Shown: in pieces, positions 7,566 to 16,876 of the stretch
Numbering within the stretch: the first letter of the stretch is position 1
Layout of the letters: every line of letters begins with the position of its first letter
DNA from: Neobacillus terrae
GTDB taxonomy: Bacteria; Bacillota; Bacilli; Bacillales; Cytobacillaceae
Length of the DNA: 64,000 nt
Direction: 5' to 3'
Assembly (NCBI RefSeq): GCF_011393025.1
Contig: NZ_JAAOEO010000007.1
Span: 180,758 to 244,757 of the forward strand
Program-made: the position numbers and the translations under genes
Notes under the pieces: model-generated
What the model was told of the DNA's origin: nothing
The model's input: the letters and a program-made list of their open reading frames with translations, nothing else
The model's database searches: none

Positions 7566-9028
7566 TGGCGGTCAAGGGAATCAAATCAAAGGATCGGCAT
7601 ATTCTTAATCTTGCAAATATCGTAGGGGATGCCCGTTCCATTATTTATCATAAGGAAGATCTAATTGCATATGATTGTGACGGCTTCACCTTGCATAAGC
7701 ATTTACCAAAAGCGGTCGTTTTCCCGAATAATACAGATGACGTTGCTGCATTAGTTAAATATTGCTCAGACAATCAGCTTCCATTCCTGGCTCGCGGTGC
7801 TGGTACAGGGCTAAGCGGAGGGGCAATTCCGTTGAACGGAGAAGTTATCATCAGCATGGTGCGAATGAAGAAGCTGTTAAGTGTTGATTTTGAGAATAGG
7901 CGTGCAGTAGTGCAGCCGGGTTTTGTCAATCTTAAGCTGACGAACTCCATTGCGGATAAAGGTTATTATTATGCTCCCGATCCATCGAGCCAGTACTGCT
8001 GTACAATCGGTGGAAATGTTGCAGAAAATGCTGGTGGCGCCCACTGTCTTAAATATGGTGTAACAACCAACCATATTCTTGGGCTAGAAGTCGTTCTTCC
8101 AAACGGTGAAATTGTGGAAATAGGAGCTAACGGTATTCCTGATGCACCAGGATACGATTTACTTGGCCTGTTGACAGGTTCTGAAGGGACGCTTGGGATT
8201 GTAACGAAGATTACGGTACGTATTCTGAAGAACCCGGAAGCGAAGAAAACGGTGCTCGCTTATTTTGACAAAGTAGAAGATGGAAGCCAGGCGGTTTCGG
8301 ATATCATTTCAGCAGGGATTGTTCCTGCTGCACTTGAAATGATGGATAAGATTGCCATTGAGGGAGTAGAAGCGGCCGCATTCCCAGTAGGACATCCAAA
8401 GGATATTGAAGCCTTCCTGCTAATCGAAGTAGATGGTATTGAAGCAGGACTGGATGAACAAATCAACAATATCATGGAAGTCTGCAAAAAAAGAAATGTC
8501 CGTGAGGTTAGAGCTGCTGAAACGGAGGAAGAAAGAGCGAGATGGTGGGCGAACCGGAAAACCGGCTTCGGCGCAATGGGTGCCATTTCTCCGGATTATT
8601 TAGTACAAGATGGGGTTATTCCTCGGAGCAGGCTGCCAGAGGTCCTTAACAACATTAATAATATTAGCCAGGAATATGGACTTCGGATCGCCAATATTTT
8701 TCATGCCGGAGATGGGAATCTTCATCCATTAGTTCTGTTTGATGCCAGAATACCTGGACAAAGGGAAGCAGCCTTGGAAGCGGGAAGCGCCTGTCTGCAG
8801 GCCTGTGCAGATGTCGGCGGAACCATCACTGGAGAGCATGGAGTGGGTGTTGAGAAAAGGGAAGAAATGCGATTCGTATTTACCGATGAGGAAATTATCG
8901 CACAAACGGATATCCGTGAAGTCTTCAATCCTTTTAATCTCTTAAACGCTGGAAAACTGTTTCCAACTCCTGGCCGCTGTGTGGAGATTAAGAGAGAACT
9001 AAAAGAAAAAGAGACTGCGATTTCATAA
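7565..9028 (+). CDS. glcD: Glycolate oxidase catalytic flavoprotein subunit GlcD
   Basis: About 488 residues from ATG 7565, which overlaps the glcF stop by one base and follows AAGGAGG; the frame extends upstream but only inside glcF. It has the FAD-binding type 4 domain (ARGAGTGLSGGAIPLNGE near residue 78, QYCCTIGGNVAENAGG near 145, GSEGTLGIVTKI near 207) and the FAD-oxidase C-terminal domain ending in HAGDGNLHP and GEHGVGVEKREEM. These are the signatures of GlcD and related 2-hydroxyacid dehydrogenases. With GlcE and GlcF it should oxidise glycolate, and possibly D-lactate, to the 2-oxo acid. Confidence 0.9.
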   Translation: MAVKGIKSKDRHILNLANIVGDARSIIYHKEDLIAYDCDGFTLHKHLPKAVVFPNNTDDVAALVKYCSDNQLPFLARGAGTGLSGGAIPLNGEVIISMVRMKKLLSVDFENRRAVVQPGFVNLKLTNSIADKGYYYAPDPSSQYCCTIGGNVAENAGGAHCLKYGVTTNHILGLEVVLPNGEIVEIGANGIPDAPGYDLLGLLTGSEGTLGIVTKITVRILKNPEAKKTVLAYFDKVEDGSQAVSDIISAGIVPAALEMMDKIAIEGVEAAAFPVGHPKDIEAFLLIEVDGIEAGLDEQINNIMEVCKKRNVREVRAAETEEERARWWANRKTGFGAMGAISPDYLVQDGVIPRSRLPEVLNNINNISQEYGLRIANIFHAGDGNLHPLVLFDARIPGQREAALEAGSACLQACADVGGTITGEHGVGVEKREEMRFVFTDEEIIAQTDIREVFNPFNLLNAGKLFPTPGRCVEIKRELKEKETAIS

Positions 9029-9050
9029 ATTTTTCTCGCCGAAGTAATTC

Positions 9051-9140
9051 GCGGAATAAATGTTGAATTTGGCGGAATAGTGTACGAATCAAGCGGAAAA
9101 ATTTAAATTTCAGCGGAGAAACCAAGCAATTTCGCGGGAA
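9051..9140 (+). repeat. Short phased array of GCGGAA motifs after glcD
   Basis: GCGGAA or a one-base variant begins at 9051, 9072, 9093, 9113 and 9134, steps of 21, 21, 20 and 21 bases, with unrelated spacers. A weak hairpin (GGGGATGA 9146 with TCATCTCC near 9176) follows and may end the glcD transcript. The spacing resembles the two larger arrays in this window. Confidence 0.6.
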
Positions 9141-9216
9141 AATAGGGGATGAGTTCCATAAGCATCAGGTATTCATCTCCTCCCAATTTCTTAAAAAAAA
9201 TAAACTATCAAAATAA

Positions 9217-9246
9217 TTGAAATACTTTGGATAAACGTGCTATTAT
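9217..9246 (+). promoter_or_regulatory. Probable sigma-A promoter of glcB
   Basis: TTGAAA (9217-9222) and TATTAT (9241-9246) are separated by 18 bases. The operator-like sequences at 9251-9287 lie directly downstream. Confidence 0.6.
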
Positions 9247-9250
9247 TTTT

Positions 9251-9287
9251 TTAACGAAATAAGAAACACCGTTGCGTAATAACAAAC
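9251..9287 (+). promoter_or_regulatory. Operator-like sites before glcB
   Basis: GTTGCGTAATAACAAAC (9271-9287) resembles the centre of the glcE palindrome. The preceding 9251-9267 matches the reverse complement of the permease site GTTTCTTATTACGAAAC at 13 of 17 positions. Both lie between the -10 box and the ribosome binding site, a typical repressor position. Confidence 0.5.
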
Positions 9288-9309
9288 AATCGCAAGGAGG
9301 AAATATATT

Positions 9310-11490
9310 ATGGAAAACTATGTGAAAAAAGGGAACCTTCAGGTGGCCCAGGAACTCTATGATTTTATTAATTCAGAAGCACTGCCTGGAAGCCAAGTGG
9401 AACCCGAAGAGTTTTGGTCCGGTTTTGAAGCGTTAATTGAGGATTTAACCCCAACAAACAAGAGATTGTTAGCGACACGTGATGATTTCCAAAATAAATT
9501 AAACAACTGGTATCAGGAGAATAATGGAAACTTTGACTTTGATACATATAAGTCATTTTTAACTGAGATTGGCTACCTTGAACCGGATGTAGAAGATTTT
9601 GAGATTGGTACTGAAAATGTCGACGATGAAATCGCCATCCAGGCAGGCCCGCAATTAGTTGTACCAGTTAATAATGCCCGTTACGCGATTAATGCTGCAA
9701 ATGCCCGTTGGGGAAGCCTGTATGATGCACTATACGGCACAGATGCAATCAGTGAAGAAGATGGTGCACATCGTGAAGGGAAGTATAATCCGGTCCGCGG
9801 TGCAAAGGTAATTGAGTTTGCGAGAAATTTCCTTGATCAGGCAGCGCCATTAAAAGACGCATCTCATAAGGACGCAGTTCGCTACACTATTGAGGATGGC
9901 AAACTAAATGTAGCTCTCAATAATGGCACAAGCACAGGATTAAAAGACGAAGAAAAGTTCGTCGGTTATCAGGGAGGTCAGGAAGCTCCATCAGCCATCC
10001 TGCTAAAAAATAACGGCCTTCATTTTGAGATCCAAATTGACCGTAATCATTCTATTGGCAGCACGGATGAAGCTGGGGTTAAGGATGTTCTGCTGGAAGC
10101 GGCTGTTACAACCATTATGGACTGCGAGGACTCTGTAGCAGCGGTAGATGCTGAAGACAAAGTGCTTGTTTATCGAAATTGGTTAGGCCTTATGAAAGGT
10201 GACTTGTCATCCAATTTCATAAAGGGCGACAGACAGATGACACGGAAGCTTAACCCTGATCGCAGTTACGTATCACCAGAGGGAGGAGAAGTTACTTTAA
10301 ATGGCCGTTCCCTTCTGTTTGTCCGTAATGTAGGTCATTTGATGACGAATAGCGCTATTTTGGATCAAAACGGTGATGAAATTCAGGAAGGAATTTTGGA
10401 TGCAGTTGTGACAAGCCTTGTTGCAAAACATACGCTTCTTGGAAATGGCCCATTCCAGAACACTTCTAAAGGTTCTGTCTATATCGTTAAACCAAAAATG
10501 CATGGTTCTGAAGAGGTAGCTTTTGCAAACGAGCTTTTTGACCGAGTGGAAGATTTGCTTGGACTTGAACGCAATACACTTAAAATTGGTGTAATGGACG
10601 AGGAACGCAGAACAACTTTGAACCTGAAGGCATCCATTAAGCAAGTTAAAGACCGCATTGTTTTCATTAATACCGGGTTCCTGGACCGAACAGGAGACGA
10701 AATTCATACATCCATGGAAGCAGGTCCAATGATTCGCAAAAACGATATGAAATCGTCCAGTTGGCTTCAGGGCTATGAAAAATCAAACGTTGTTGCCGGA
10801 CTTTCAGCTGGCTTTCAGAATCGTGCCCAAATTGGTAAAGGAATGTGGGCAATGCCTGATTTGATGGCAGAAATGCTGAAGCAAAAAGTCGGTCATGTAA
10901 AAACAGGAGCAACAACAGCGTGGGTACCGTCTCCAACAGCTGCTACTCTTCATGCTTTACACTACCATCAAGTAGATGTAAGAGAAGTGCAAAATGAAAT
11001 GCTGAATCAAAAAGCAGATTACAGAGATGATATTCTGCAGTTCCCAGTTGCCGAAAACACTAACTGGACTCCAGAGGAAATCCAGGAGGAGCTCGACAAC
11101 AATTCCCAGACTCTTTTAGGTTATGTTGTCCGCTGGGTTGATCAGGGAGTTGGCTGCTCTAAAGTTTTAGATATCAATAATATTGGACTAATGGAAGACC
11201 GCGCTACATTGCGTATTTCCAGCCAGCACTTGGCAAACTGGCTGCACCATGGAATTGCCACGAAAGAGCAGGTTCTTGATACCTTACATCGCATGGCTAA
11301 GGTCGTTGATGAGCAAAATGCCGGAGATATTTTTTATAAAAACATGGCTCCGAACTTCGATGATTCGGTAGCATTCCAGGCTGCTTGTGACTTGATTTTT
11401 GAAGGATACAATCAGCCAAATGGATACACTGAGCCAATTCTTCACCGCAGACGCATTGAAGCAAAAGCTAAATTTGCTGTAAAACAATAA
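9310..11490 (+). CDS. glcB: Malate synthase G
   Basis: The 726-residue cytoplasmic enzyme should condense glyoxylate with acetyl-CoA to malate. Length and sequence fit the long G isoform: [17 protein letters not shown] near residue 130, [18 protein letters not shown] near 265, [12 protein letters not shown] near 428, [19 protein letters not shown] near 455 and [21 protein letters not shown] near 535. The catalytic Asp of the C-terminal region falls in [22 protein letters not shown]. It is transcribed from its own promoter behind operator-like sites, with GGAGG before the ATG and a strong terminator after. It removes the glyoxylate formed by GlcDEF. Confidence 0.92.
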   Translation: MENYVKKGNLQVAQELYDFINSEALPGSQVEPEEFWSGFEALIEDLTPTNKRLLATRDDFQNKLNNWYQENNGNFDFDTYKSFLTEIGYLEPDVEDFEIGTENVDDEIAIQAGPQLVVPVNNARYAINAANARWGSLYDALYGTDAISEEDGAHREGKYNPVRGAKVIEFARNFLDQAAPLKDASHKDAVRYTIEDGKLNVALNNGTSTGLKDEEKFVGYQGGQEAPSAILLKNNGLHFEIQIDRNHSIGSTDEAGVKDVLLEAAVTTIMDCEDSVAAVDAEDKVLVYRNWLGLMKGDLSSNFIKGDRQMTRKLNPDRSYVSPEGGEVTLNGRSLLFVRNVGHLMTNSAILDQNGDEIQEGILDAVVTSLVAKHTLLGNGPFQNTSKGSVYIVKPKMHGSEEVAFANELFDRVEDLLGLERNTLKIGVMDEERRTTLNLKASIKQVKDRIVFINTGFLDRTGDEIHTSMEAGPMIRKNDMKSSSWLQGYEKSNVVAGLSAGFQNRAQIGKGMWAMPDLMAEMLKQKVGHVKTGATTAWVPSPTAATLHALHYHQVDVREVQNEMLNQKADYRDDILQFPVAENTNWTPEEIQEELDNNSQTLLGYVVRWVDQGVGCSKVLDINNIGLMEDRATLRISSQHLANWLHHGIATKEQVLDTLHRMAKVVDEQNAGDIFYKNMAPNFDDSVAFQAACDLIFEGYNQPNGYTEPILHRRRIEAKAKFAVKQ

Positions 11491-11495
11491 TGTTA

Positions 11496-11533
11496 ACAGG
11501 GGGCATTTTATTCGAAAAAATGCCCCTGTTTTC
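11496..11533 (+). terminator. Terminator after glcB
   Basis: ACAGGGGGCATTTT pairs with AAAAAATGCCCCTGT over a five-base loop; a short T run follows. Confidence 0.85.
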
Positions 11534-11590
11534 TAAAAACGGCTGGAATGGTCATTAACATTAAAGAAAATGAATGGAGGCGTTGAGGCT

Positions 11591-12793
11591 ATGCCAAACC
11601 TGCGGGAGAAGTCGTTGGAACTTCATAAGCAGTCTCAAGGGAAAATTAATATTAATGTCAAAGTTCCGATGGAAAATGCGGAAGACTTAAGCTTGGCCTA
11701 TTCACCGGGGGTAGCAGAGCCTTGTAAAGAAATTTACTTAAGCCCGGAAAAAGTCTATGACTATACCATTAAAGGAAATCTTGTAGCAGTCGTGTCAGAT
11801 GGATCCGCTGTTTTAGGACTTGGAAATATCGGCCCGGGCGCGGCAATGCCTGTTATGGAAGGAAAAGCAGCATTGTTTAAAGCATTTGCTGATATTGATG
11901 CTTTCCCAATTTGCTTGAATACAAATGATGCCGATCAAATTATCCAGGCTGTAAAATTACTGGAGCCGACATTTGGCGGAATTAATCTGGAGGACATCTC
12001 AGCCCCAAACTGCTTTATTATTGAAGAAACACTAAGAAAAGAAATGGATATTCCGGTTTTTCATGATGATCAGCACGGCACAGCCATCGTAACTGCTGCA
12101 GGGCTTATAAACGCTTTAAAGGTTGTTGGAAAACGACTAGAAAACATTAAGGTAGTAGTTAATGGTGCTGGTGCTGCTGGAATTGCCATTACCAAACTCC
12201 TTTTGAATATGGGTGTTAACAATATCATTATGTGTGATACAAAGGGTGCCATCTATAAGGGGCGCCAGGCGGGAATGAACTCCATGAAAGACGCCATTGC
12301 TGAGGTAACGAACAGAGAGAATATACAAGGTTCCTTAGAGGGTGTCATGAAAGGAACAGATGTGTTCATCGGTGTGTCCGTTGCCGGAGCAGTAACCCAA
12401 GAGATGGTACAGTCCATGAACCAGGATTCCATTATTTTCGCCATGGCAAACCCAGTTCCGGAAATCATGCCGGAGGAAGCAATTGCTTCCGGTGCAGCGG
12501 TGGTAGGGACAGGCCGTTCGGATTTGCCGAACCAAGTTAATAATGTACTCGCATTCCCAGGTATTTTTAAAGGTGCATTGATGGTTCGAGCTACTAAAAT
12601 AAATGAAGAAATGAAACTGGCTGCAGTACACGCTATTGCCGATCTTATTGATCCTAATGAACTTTCAAATGAATATGTCATTCCATACGCGCTTGATGTA
12701 AGAGTGGCGAAAGCAGTAACAGCAGCGGTCGCAGAAGCTGCAATTAAAACGGGAGTTGCCCGAAAGGATATTCCACTTAAAAATATGGTCTAA
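11591..12793 (+). CDS. NAD(P)-dependent malic enzyme
   Basis: About 400 residues from ATG 11591, which follows a GGAGG site; the frame opens 21 bases earlier without better evidence. The enzyme oxidatively decarboxylates malate to pyruvate. Visible motifs are [14 protein letters not shown] near residue 37, the metal and substrate segment [22 protein letters not shown] near 156, and the nucleotide-binding [16 protein letters not shown] near 190. Its length fits the short bacterial YtsJ-type malic enzyme rather than the ~570-residue MaeA form; the cofactor cannot be assigned by eye. It supplies pyruvate from the malate made by GlcB and is followed closely by the FAH gene. Confidence 0.87.
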   Translation: MPNLREKSLELHKQSQGKININVKVPMENAEDLSLAYSPGVAEPCKEIYLSPEKVYDYTIKGNLVAVVSDGSAVLGLGNIGPGAAMPVMEGKAALFKAFADIDAFPICLNTNDADQIIQAVKLLEPTFGGINLEDISAPNCFIIEETLRKEMDIPVFHDDQHGTAIVTAAGLINALKVVGKRLENIKVVVNGAGAAGIAITKLLLNMGVNNIIMCDTKGAIYKGRQAGMNSMKDAIAEVTNRENIQGSLEGVMKGTDVFIGVSVAGAVTQEMVQSMNQDSIIFAMANPVPEIMPEEAIASGAAVVGTGRSDLPNQVNNVLAFPGIFKGALMVRATKINEEMKLAAVHAIADLIDPNELSNEYVIPYALDVRVAKAVTAAVAEAAIKTGVARKDIPLKNMV

Positions 12794-12807
12794 AAAGGAG
12801 CATGACA

Positions 12808-13587
12808 ATGAAATTCACAAGATTTACGCAAGGTTCTTCCATTTATAGTGGTGTCATTAAAGATGACTCAATCAGGGAAATTGAAGGAGATATTTTTGGA
12901 GATTGGCAGTTCACAGGCAAAACATTTTCTTCTGAAGAGGTAAATTTTCTTGCTCCTTTAGAGCCAAATCAAATTATTGGAATTGGTGCAAACTATGTTA
13001 CGAAAGTTGAGGACCGGCCTTCCGAGCTTCCAGAAATTCCTGTTTTCTTCTTTAAACCAACATCATCCGTTATTGGCCCTGAAGAAGAAATTGTCATTCC
13101 TGAAGGGATTGAACAGGTAAAATTCGAATCTGAATTAGCGATTATCATTGGAAAAGAAGCTAAAAATGTACCTGAGTCAGAAGTTCTTGATTATGTGTTT
13201 GGATATACAGTTGGAAATGACGTAACCGCACCTCAATTTTTCCACCAAGACGGCCATTGGACAGTTGGTAAATCCTTTGATACCTTCACACCATTAGGAC
13301 CTGTTATTGAAACCGAGCTGGATCCTTTTTCCGTAAGCGTTGAGGCAAGACTGAATGGTGTTGAAAAACAAAATAGTGCAACAGATTTAATGATCATTCC
13401 AATCCGAAGAATGGTTTCCTATTTAACTAAGGTGATGACGCTGAAGCCGGGTGATGTCATACTGACGGGGAGTCCGGTAGGAGCGGAATTCGTAGGTGCC
13501 GGTGATTTGATTGAATGTGAAATAAAGGAGATTGGAACTTTACGTAATTCTTTTGTAAATCAAAAAGAGCATTCAAAAACCTATTAA
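12808..13587 (+). CDS. Fumarylacetoacetate hydrolase family enzyme
   Basis: About 259 residues from the second ATG (12808), which has AAGGAG at a good distance; the ATG at 12802 is too close to it. The FAH fold is shown by IGIGANYVTKVEDRP, the metal-binding FESELAIIIGKEAKNV (Glu-x-Glu), YTVGNDVTAPQF, the lysine segment GKSFDTFTPLGP, and GDVILTGSPVGAE. Members act as acylpyruvases, oxaloacetate decarboxylases or aromatic-pathway hydrolases. Between malic enzyme and the glyoxylate genes, an oxaloacetate or acylpyruvate substrate is plausible but unproven. It is nine bases from the malic enzyme stop and so probably in the same transcript. Confidence 0.82.
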   Translation: MKFTRFTQGSSIYSGVIKDDSIREIEGDIFGDWQFTGKTFSSEEVNFLAPLEPNQIIGIGANYVTKVEDRPSELPEIPVFFFKPTSSVIGPEEEIVIPEGIEQVKFESELAIIIGKEAKNVPESEVLDYVFGYTVGNDVTAPQFFHQDGHWTVGKSFDTFTPLGPVIETELDPFSVSVEARLNGVEKQNSATDLMIIPIRRMVSYLTKVMTLKPGDVILTGSPVGAEFVGAGDLIECEIKEIGTLRNSFVNQKEHSKTY

Positions 13588-13662
13588 GACGTTACAATGC
13601 CCGGTAAAAGAATTATGCTATAATTTAAACTATTATTGTCAGCAATTATGAGGTGAACAATT

Positions 13663-14439
13663 TTGGAAAGAGAAAATATGGTTAAGTCTGTAAGCCGGGC
13701 ATTGGATATTATTACACTTGTTAGCATGAAAAAGGGCGGCTTGGGTGTTACTGAGATTGCCAAACAAATAGATATTAATAAAAGCTCTGTTTACCGAATC
13801 CTTTCAACACTTGTCCAGTATGGGTATGTTGAGCAGGATGAGGATACCGGCCGATATAAGCTGGGTTATAAATTTCTTGAGATAAGTTCGAAGCTTCTGG
13901 ACTCCATTGATTTAAGGGCAGAGGCAAAGCCTTTTCTGAAACAGCTGGAAAATGAGACGAATGAAGTAATCCATCTGGTTGTTTATGATCAGGGGGAAGT
14001 CGTTTATATTGAAAAATTAGAAGGCAATGAAACGCTGAGGATGCATTCCAAGGTAGGCAAAAGGGCGCCTATGCACTGTACCTCCGTTGGAAAAGCGATT
14101 CTCGCGCATCTTCCTTCCAGCAATGTACTCGATATCCTTGATCGCAAAGGCATGGCTTTGCACACAGATAAAACCATCACGAATAAAGAGGACTTTATGA
14201 GGGAATTGGCAGACGTGAAGAGGAATGGCTATGCACTGGATCTTGAAGAAAATGAATATGGTATTACGTGCATTGCCGTTCCTATTTTTGACCATCTAGG
14301 AAAAGTGATTGCTGCAGCAAGTATCTCCGGACCAACAATGCGTATGACGGAAGACCGTTTGAAACATCTTCAAGCCAGAATGCTGTACATTGGTAAACAA
14401 ATTTCGGTACGGCTCGGTTTTGAAAGCAGAATCAGTTAA
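13663..14439 (+). CDS. IclR-family transcriptional regulator
   Basis: The 258-residue protein has an N-terminal winged helix (residues ~8-70: VSRALDIITLVS, GVTEIAKQIDINKSSVYRIL) and a C-terminal GAF-like effector domain (MHSKVGKRAPMHCTSVGKAILA near residue 128, GYALDLEENEYGITCIAVPIFD near 188, AAASISGP near 215). The TTG start has GAGGTG seven bases upstream. IclR members bind organic acids, glyoxylate and pyruvate among them, and often repress glyoxylate genes. It lies between the malate genes and the permease, so it is a candidate for the shared palindromes before glcE, glcB and the permease, alongside the FadR-type regulator at 4135. Confidence 0.88.
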   Translation: MERENMVKSVSRALDIITLVSMKKGGLGVTEIAKQIDINKSSVYRILSTLVQYGYVEQDEDTGRYKLGYKFLEISSKLLDSIDLRAEAKPFLKQLENETNEVIHLVVYDQGEVVYIEKLEGNETLRMHSKVGKRAPMHCTSVGKAILAHLPSSNVLDILDRKGMALHTDKTITNKEDFMRELADVKRNGYALDLEENEYGITCIAVPIFDHLGKVIAAASISGPTMRMTEDRLKHLQARMLYIGKQISVRLGFESRIS

Positions 14440-14736
14440 AAGAATAAAAGGCGCAAGCTGGTTAGATGATGAAAGGCTAAAATCGCCACATCCTCGAAAA
14501 GCTGCGCTTTTCTTCGTGCGATGATTATGCTTCCGAAGCTTTCCTTGTCCTGATTTCTGGAGTGAGACGGCTTATGACCCCGAGCTGTTCGAATCATCAC
14601 CTATCGGTCATGATCCTCACAAGATATTCAACGAAGCATATCCTCGAGGAAAACTGGCTGGGAGCTGAAGCTGGATTACGTTAACTTCGTTCAGAGTTTT
14701 ATACTACAAATAGATACCTATAGTTTTCTAAAAAAC
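14440..14736 (+). other. Gene-free stretch between the IclR gene and the permease promoter
   Basis: No credible coding frame was found. The segment is richer in G+C than its surroundings and holds several short inverted repeats, for example GAAAAGCTGCGCTTTTC near 14500 and TATGACCCCGAGC with ATCGGTCATGA. It may be a worn copy of a dispersed intergenic repeat, but I could not match it to another copy in this window. Confidence 0.4.
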
Positions 14737-14783
14737 AAAAACATTTGGCTGGTAGAGAAGGTATATTGGCCAAATGTTTTTTT
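14737..14783 (+). terminator. Hairpin terminator downstream of the IclR gene
   Basis: ACATTTGGC pairs with GCCAAATGT across a long loop and is flanked by an A run on the left and seven T residues on the right, so it could work in both directions. Confidence 0.6.
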
Positions 14784-14815
14784 AAAGTTGTACGGGTTTA
14801 ATATTCTAAAAATTA

Positions 14816-14843
14816 TTGAAATTCTGACAAAGTTATGTATAAT
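14816..14843 (+). promoter_or_regulatory. Probable sigma-A promoter of the permease gene
   Basis: TTGAAA (14816-14821) and a consensus TATAAT (14838-14843) are 16 bases apart. The four palindromic elements lie directly downstream. Confidence 0.7.
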
Positions 14844-14859
14844 TAAAAAAGATAAGTCC

Positions 14860-14945
14860 TTGTTATATAACAAATAACAGTATTGTTGTATAACAATGTT
14901 TTGTAATTCGCAACAAATTAAAAACAGTGTTTCTTATTACGAAAC
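14860..14945 (+). promoter_or_regulatory. Cluster of four palindromic operator-like sites before the permease
   Basis: TTGTTATATAACAA (14860-14873) is a perfect palindrome. ATTGTTGTATAACAAT (14882-14897) contains TTGTATAACAA, which fits the FadR-type half-site rule TNGTNNNACNA. GTTTTGTAATTCGCAAC (14898-14914) and GTTTCTTATTACGAAAC (14929-14945) resemble the glcE and glcB sites. Two regulator types may therefore act on this promoter. Confidence 0.6.
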
Positions 14946-15080
14946 AGAGAGGAGTGTGTGTTTCTCATTTATTATTAAGCAGTAAACTCGCATATTAATC
15001 AGTCACCATAGTGCTTACGTTGTCTGTTCCATCACTTTTTTTCATGGTAACATTACATTTCGTATTATGGAGGATTAACT

Positions 15081-16772
15081 ATGACATTCACACAAAATTT
15101 TTCAGCGGTAGGGGATAGTCTGGCCCTTTCCGCATTGGTAGCGGTTATACCCATTCTCTATTTTTTCTGGGCTTTGGCTATTAAAAGGATGCAAGGATAT
15201 ATTGCGGGGTTAACCACCTTGCTGCTTGCACTAATACTGGCAGTGGTGGCGTTTAAGATGCCTGCAGGGATGGCGGTTATGTCTGCAGTACAAGGGGGAG
15301 TATATGGAGTTCTGCCAATAGGCTGGATCATCATTGCATCCGTTTTCCTTTATAAATTAACAGTAAAGACTGGGCAATTTGATATTATCCGTAATTCCGT
15401 TGTTTCACTTACGGTGGACAGACGTCTTCAGGCTCTTTTGGTAGCGTTTTCTTTCGGTGCCTTCCTCGAAGGAGCAGCAGGATTTGGTGCACCAGTTGCG
15501 ATTTCAGCTGCACTTCTTGTAGGTCTTGGCTTTAATCCGCTATACGCAGCAGGTTTATGTCTAATTGCCAACACTGCACCGGTTGCCTTTGGTGCCATTG
15601 GTACTCCAATTATTGCAGTTGAAGGACCTACAGGCGTATCCGCAATCGAAATTTCTAAAATGGTTGGCCGTCAATTGCCATTTTTATCATTATTCCTTCC
15701 ATTTTTCTTAGTTGTTATTATGGCTGGCTTCAAAAAAGCAATGGAAGTCCTGCCTGCAATTTTAGTGACAGGTATCTCTTTCGCGGTAACTCAGTACCTC
15801 AGCTCTAACTTCCTTGGACCAGAACTTCCTGATATTTTATCCGCGCTTGTTTCATTATTTGCTTTGGCAATCTTTTTGAAATTCTGGAAACCGAAAAACA
15901 TCTTCCATTTTTCAGCAGAGGCTGAAATTGCTGCTACGATTGCAACGGCACCAGGTAACCCGCCAGTAAAGAACGTCGGCACTGAAGTTTTTAAAGCATG
16001 GTCACCTTTCCTTATTCTAACTGGATTTATCACCATTTGGGGAATTCCGGCAATCAAGCTTGCACTGGCAGGTCATTATATTGGAACAAATGGACTTTTA
16101 AAAGCAGTCAATTCCATAGGTGCTTTGTTTACTTATATGCCTGAAGTACCTCTATTAAATAATAAAGTCATTAGCTCGGCGGGTACTCCAATTGCAGCCG
16201 TGTTCAAACTTGAATTACTTGGCGCAGCTGGTACTTCCGTTCTTTTTGCAGCCATCGTTACAAAGTTTATTTTTAAAATTTCCTGGAAGGAATGGGTAGC
16301 AACCTTTGGGGAAACGCTTAATGAATTGAAATTTCCAATCATTACAATCGCTTCCGTAGTTGGTTTTGCTTATGTAATCAACGCATCCGGAATGAGTACA
16401 ACTCTTGGTATGTCATTGGCAAAAACAGGCTCGATGTTCGCTTTCTTCTCTCCATTCCTTGGATGGCTCGGAGTGTTTATCACAGGCTCCGATACTTCTT
16501 CAAACCTGTTATTCGGAAACATGCAGAAGATTACGGCCGATTCCCTTGGCATGAACCATGTATTAGCGATTGCTGCAAACTCATCAGGAGGGGTTACCGG
16601 AAAAATGATCTCTCCGCAATCCATTGCAGTTGCGTGTGCAGCGGTAGGATTAGCAGGTAAGGAAGCAGACCTGTTCCGATTCACATTTAAGTATAGTCTC
16701 ATCCTGGTTGTATTAATCGGTATTTTGACATTCGTGCAGAATACAAGTTTATTAAGTTGGATGATTCCTTAA
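15081..16772 (+). CDS. LctP-family lactate/glycolate permease
   Basis: This 563-residue integral membrane protein has about 12-14 hydrophobic helices and the family hallmarks GAFLEGAAGFGAPVAI near residue 130, ANTAPVAFGAIGTPI near 165, FITGSDTSSNLLFGN near 475 and SSGGVTGKMISPQS near 505. LctP/GlcA proteins import L-lactate, D-lactate and glycolate with protons. In this setting glycolate is the most likely substrate, giving the block its uptake step, so it is probably a GlcA equivalent. A long leader (about 230 bases from the promoter) holds several operator-like palindromes. It ends just before a strong terminator. Confidence 0.88.
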   Translation: MTFTQNFSAVGDSLALSALVAVIPILYFFWALAIKRMQGYIAGLTTLLLALILAVVAFKMPAGMAVMSAVQGGVYGVLPIGWIIIASVFLYKLTVKTGQFDIIRNSVVSLTVDRRLQALLVAFSFGAFLEGAAGFGAPVAISAALLVGLGFNPLYAAGLCLIANTAPVAFGAIGTPIIAVEGPTGVSAIEISKMVGRQLPFLSLFLPFFLVVIMAGFKKAMEVLPAILVTGISFAVTQYLSSNFLGPELPDILSALVSLFALAIFLKFWKPKNIFHFSAEAEIAATIATAPGNPPVKNVGTEVFKAWSPFLILTGFITIWGIPAIKLALAGHYIGTNGLLKAVNSIGALFTYMPEVPLLNNKVISSAGTPIAAVFKLELLGAAGTSVLFAAIVTKFIFKISWKEWVATFGETLNELKFPIITIASVVGFAYVINASGMSTTLGMSLAKTGSMFAFFSPFLGWLGVFITGSDTSSNLLFGNMQKITADSLGMNHVLAIAANSSGGVTGKMISPQSIAVACAAVGLAGKEADLFRFTFKYSLILVVLIGILTFVQNTSLLSWMIP

Positions 16773-16784
16773 TTGCACAAAGTG

Positions 16785-16815
16785 GCCTTCCCTTTAGGGG
16801 GAAGGCTTTTCATTT
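16785..16815 (+). terminator. Terminator after the permease gene
   Basis: GCCTTCCC pairs with GGGGAAGGC across a short loop, followed by TTTTCATTTT. Confidence 0.8.
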
Positions 16816-16876
16816 TAGGTATTGAAATCATAAGGGTTCTTCTTTTGCCCAATTTATTGAAACAGAAAAAGACTCG

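Noticed and set aside
8260..8586. Long minus-strand open frame within glcD
   Set aside because: It mirrors the codon pattern of the real gene on the other strand; no start signal or family motif.
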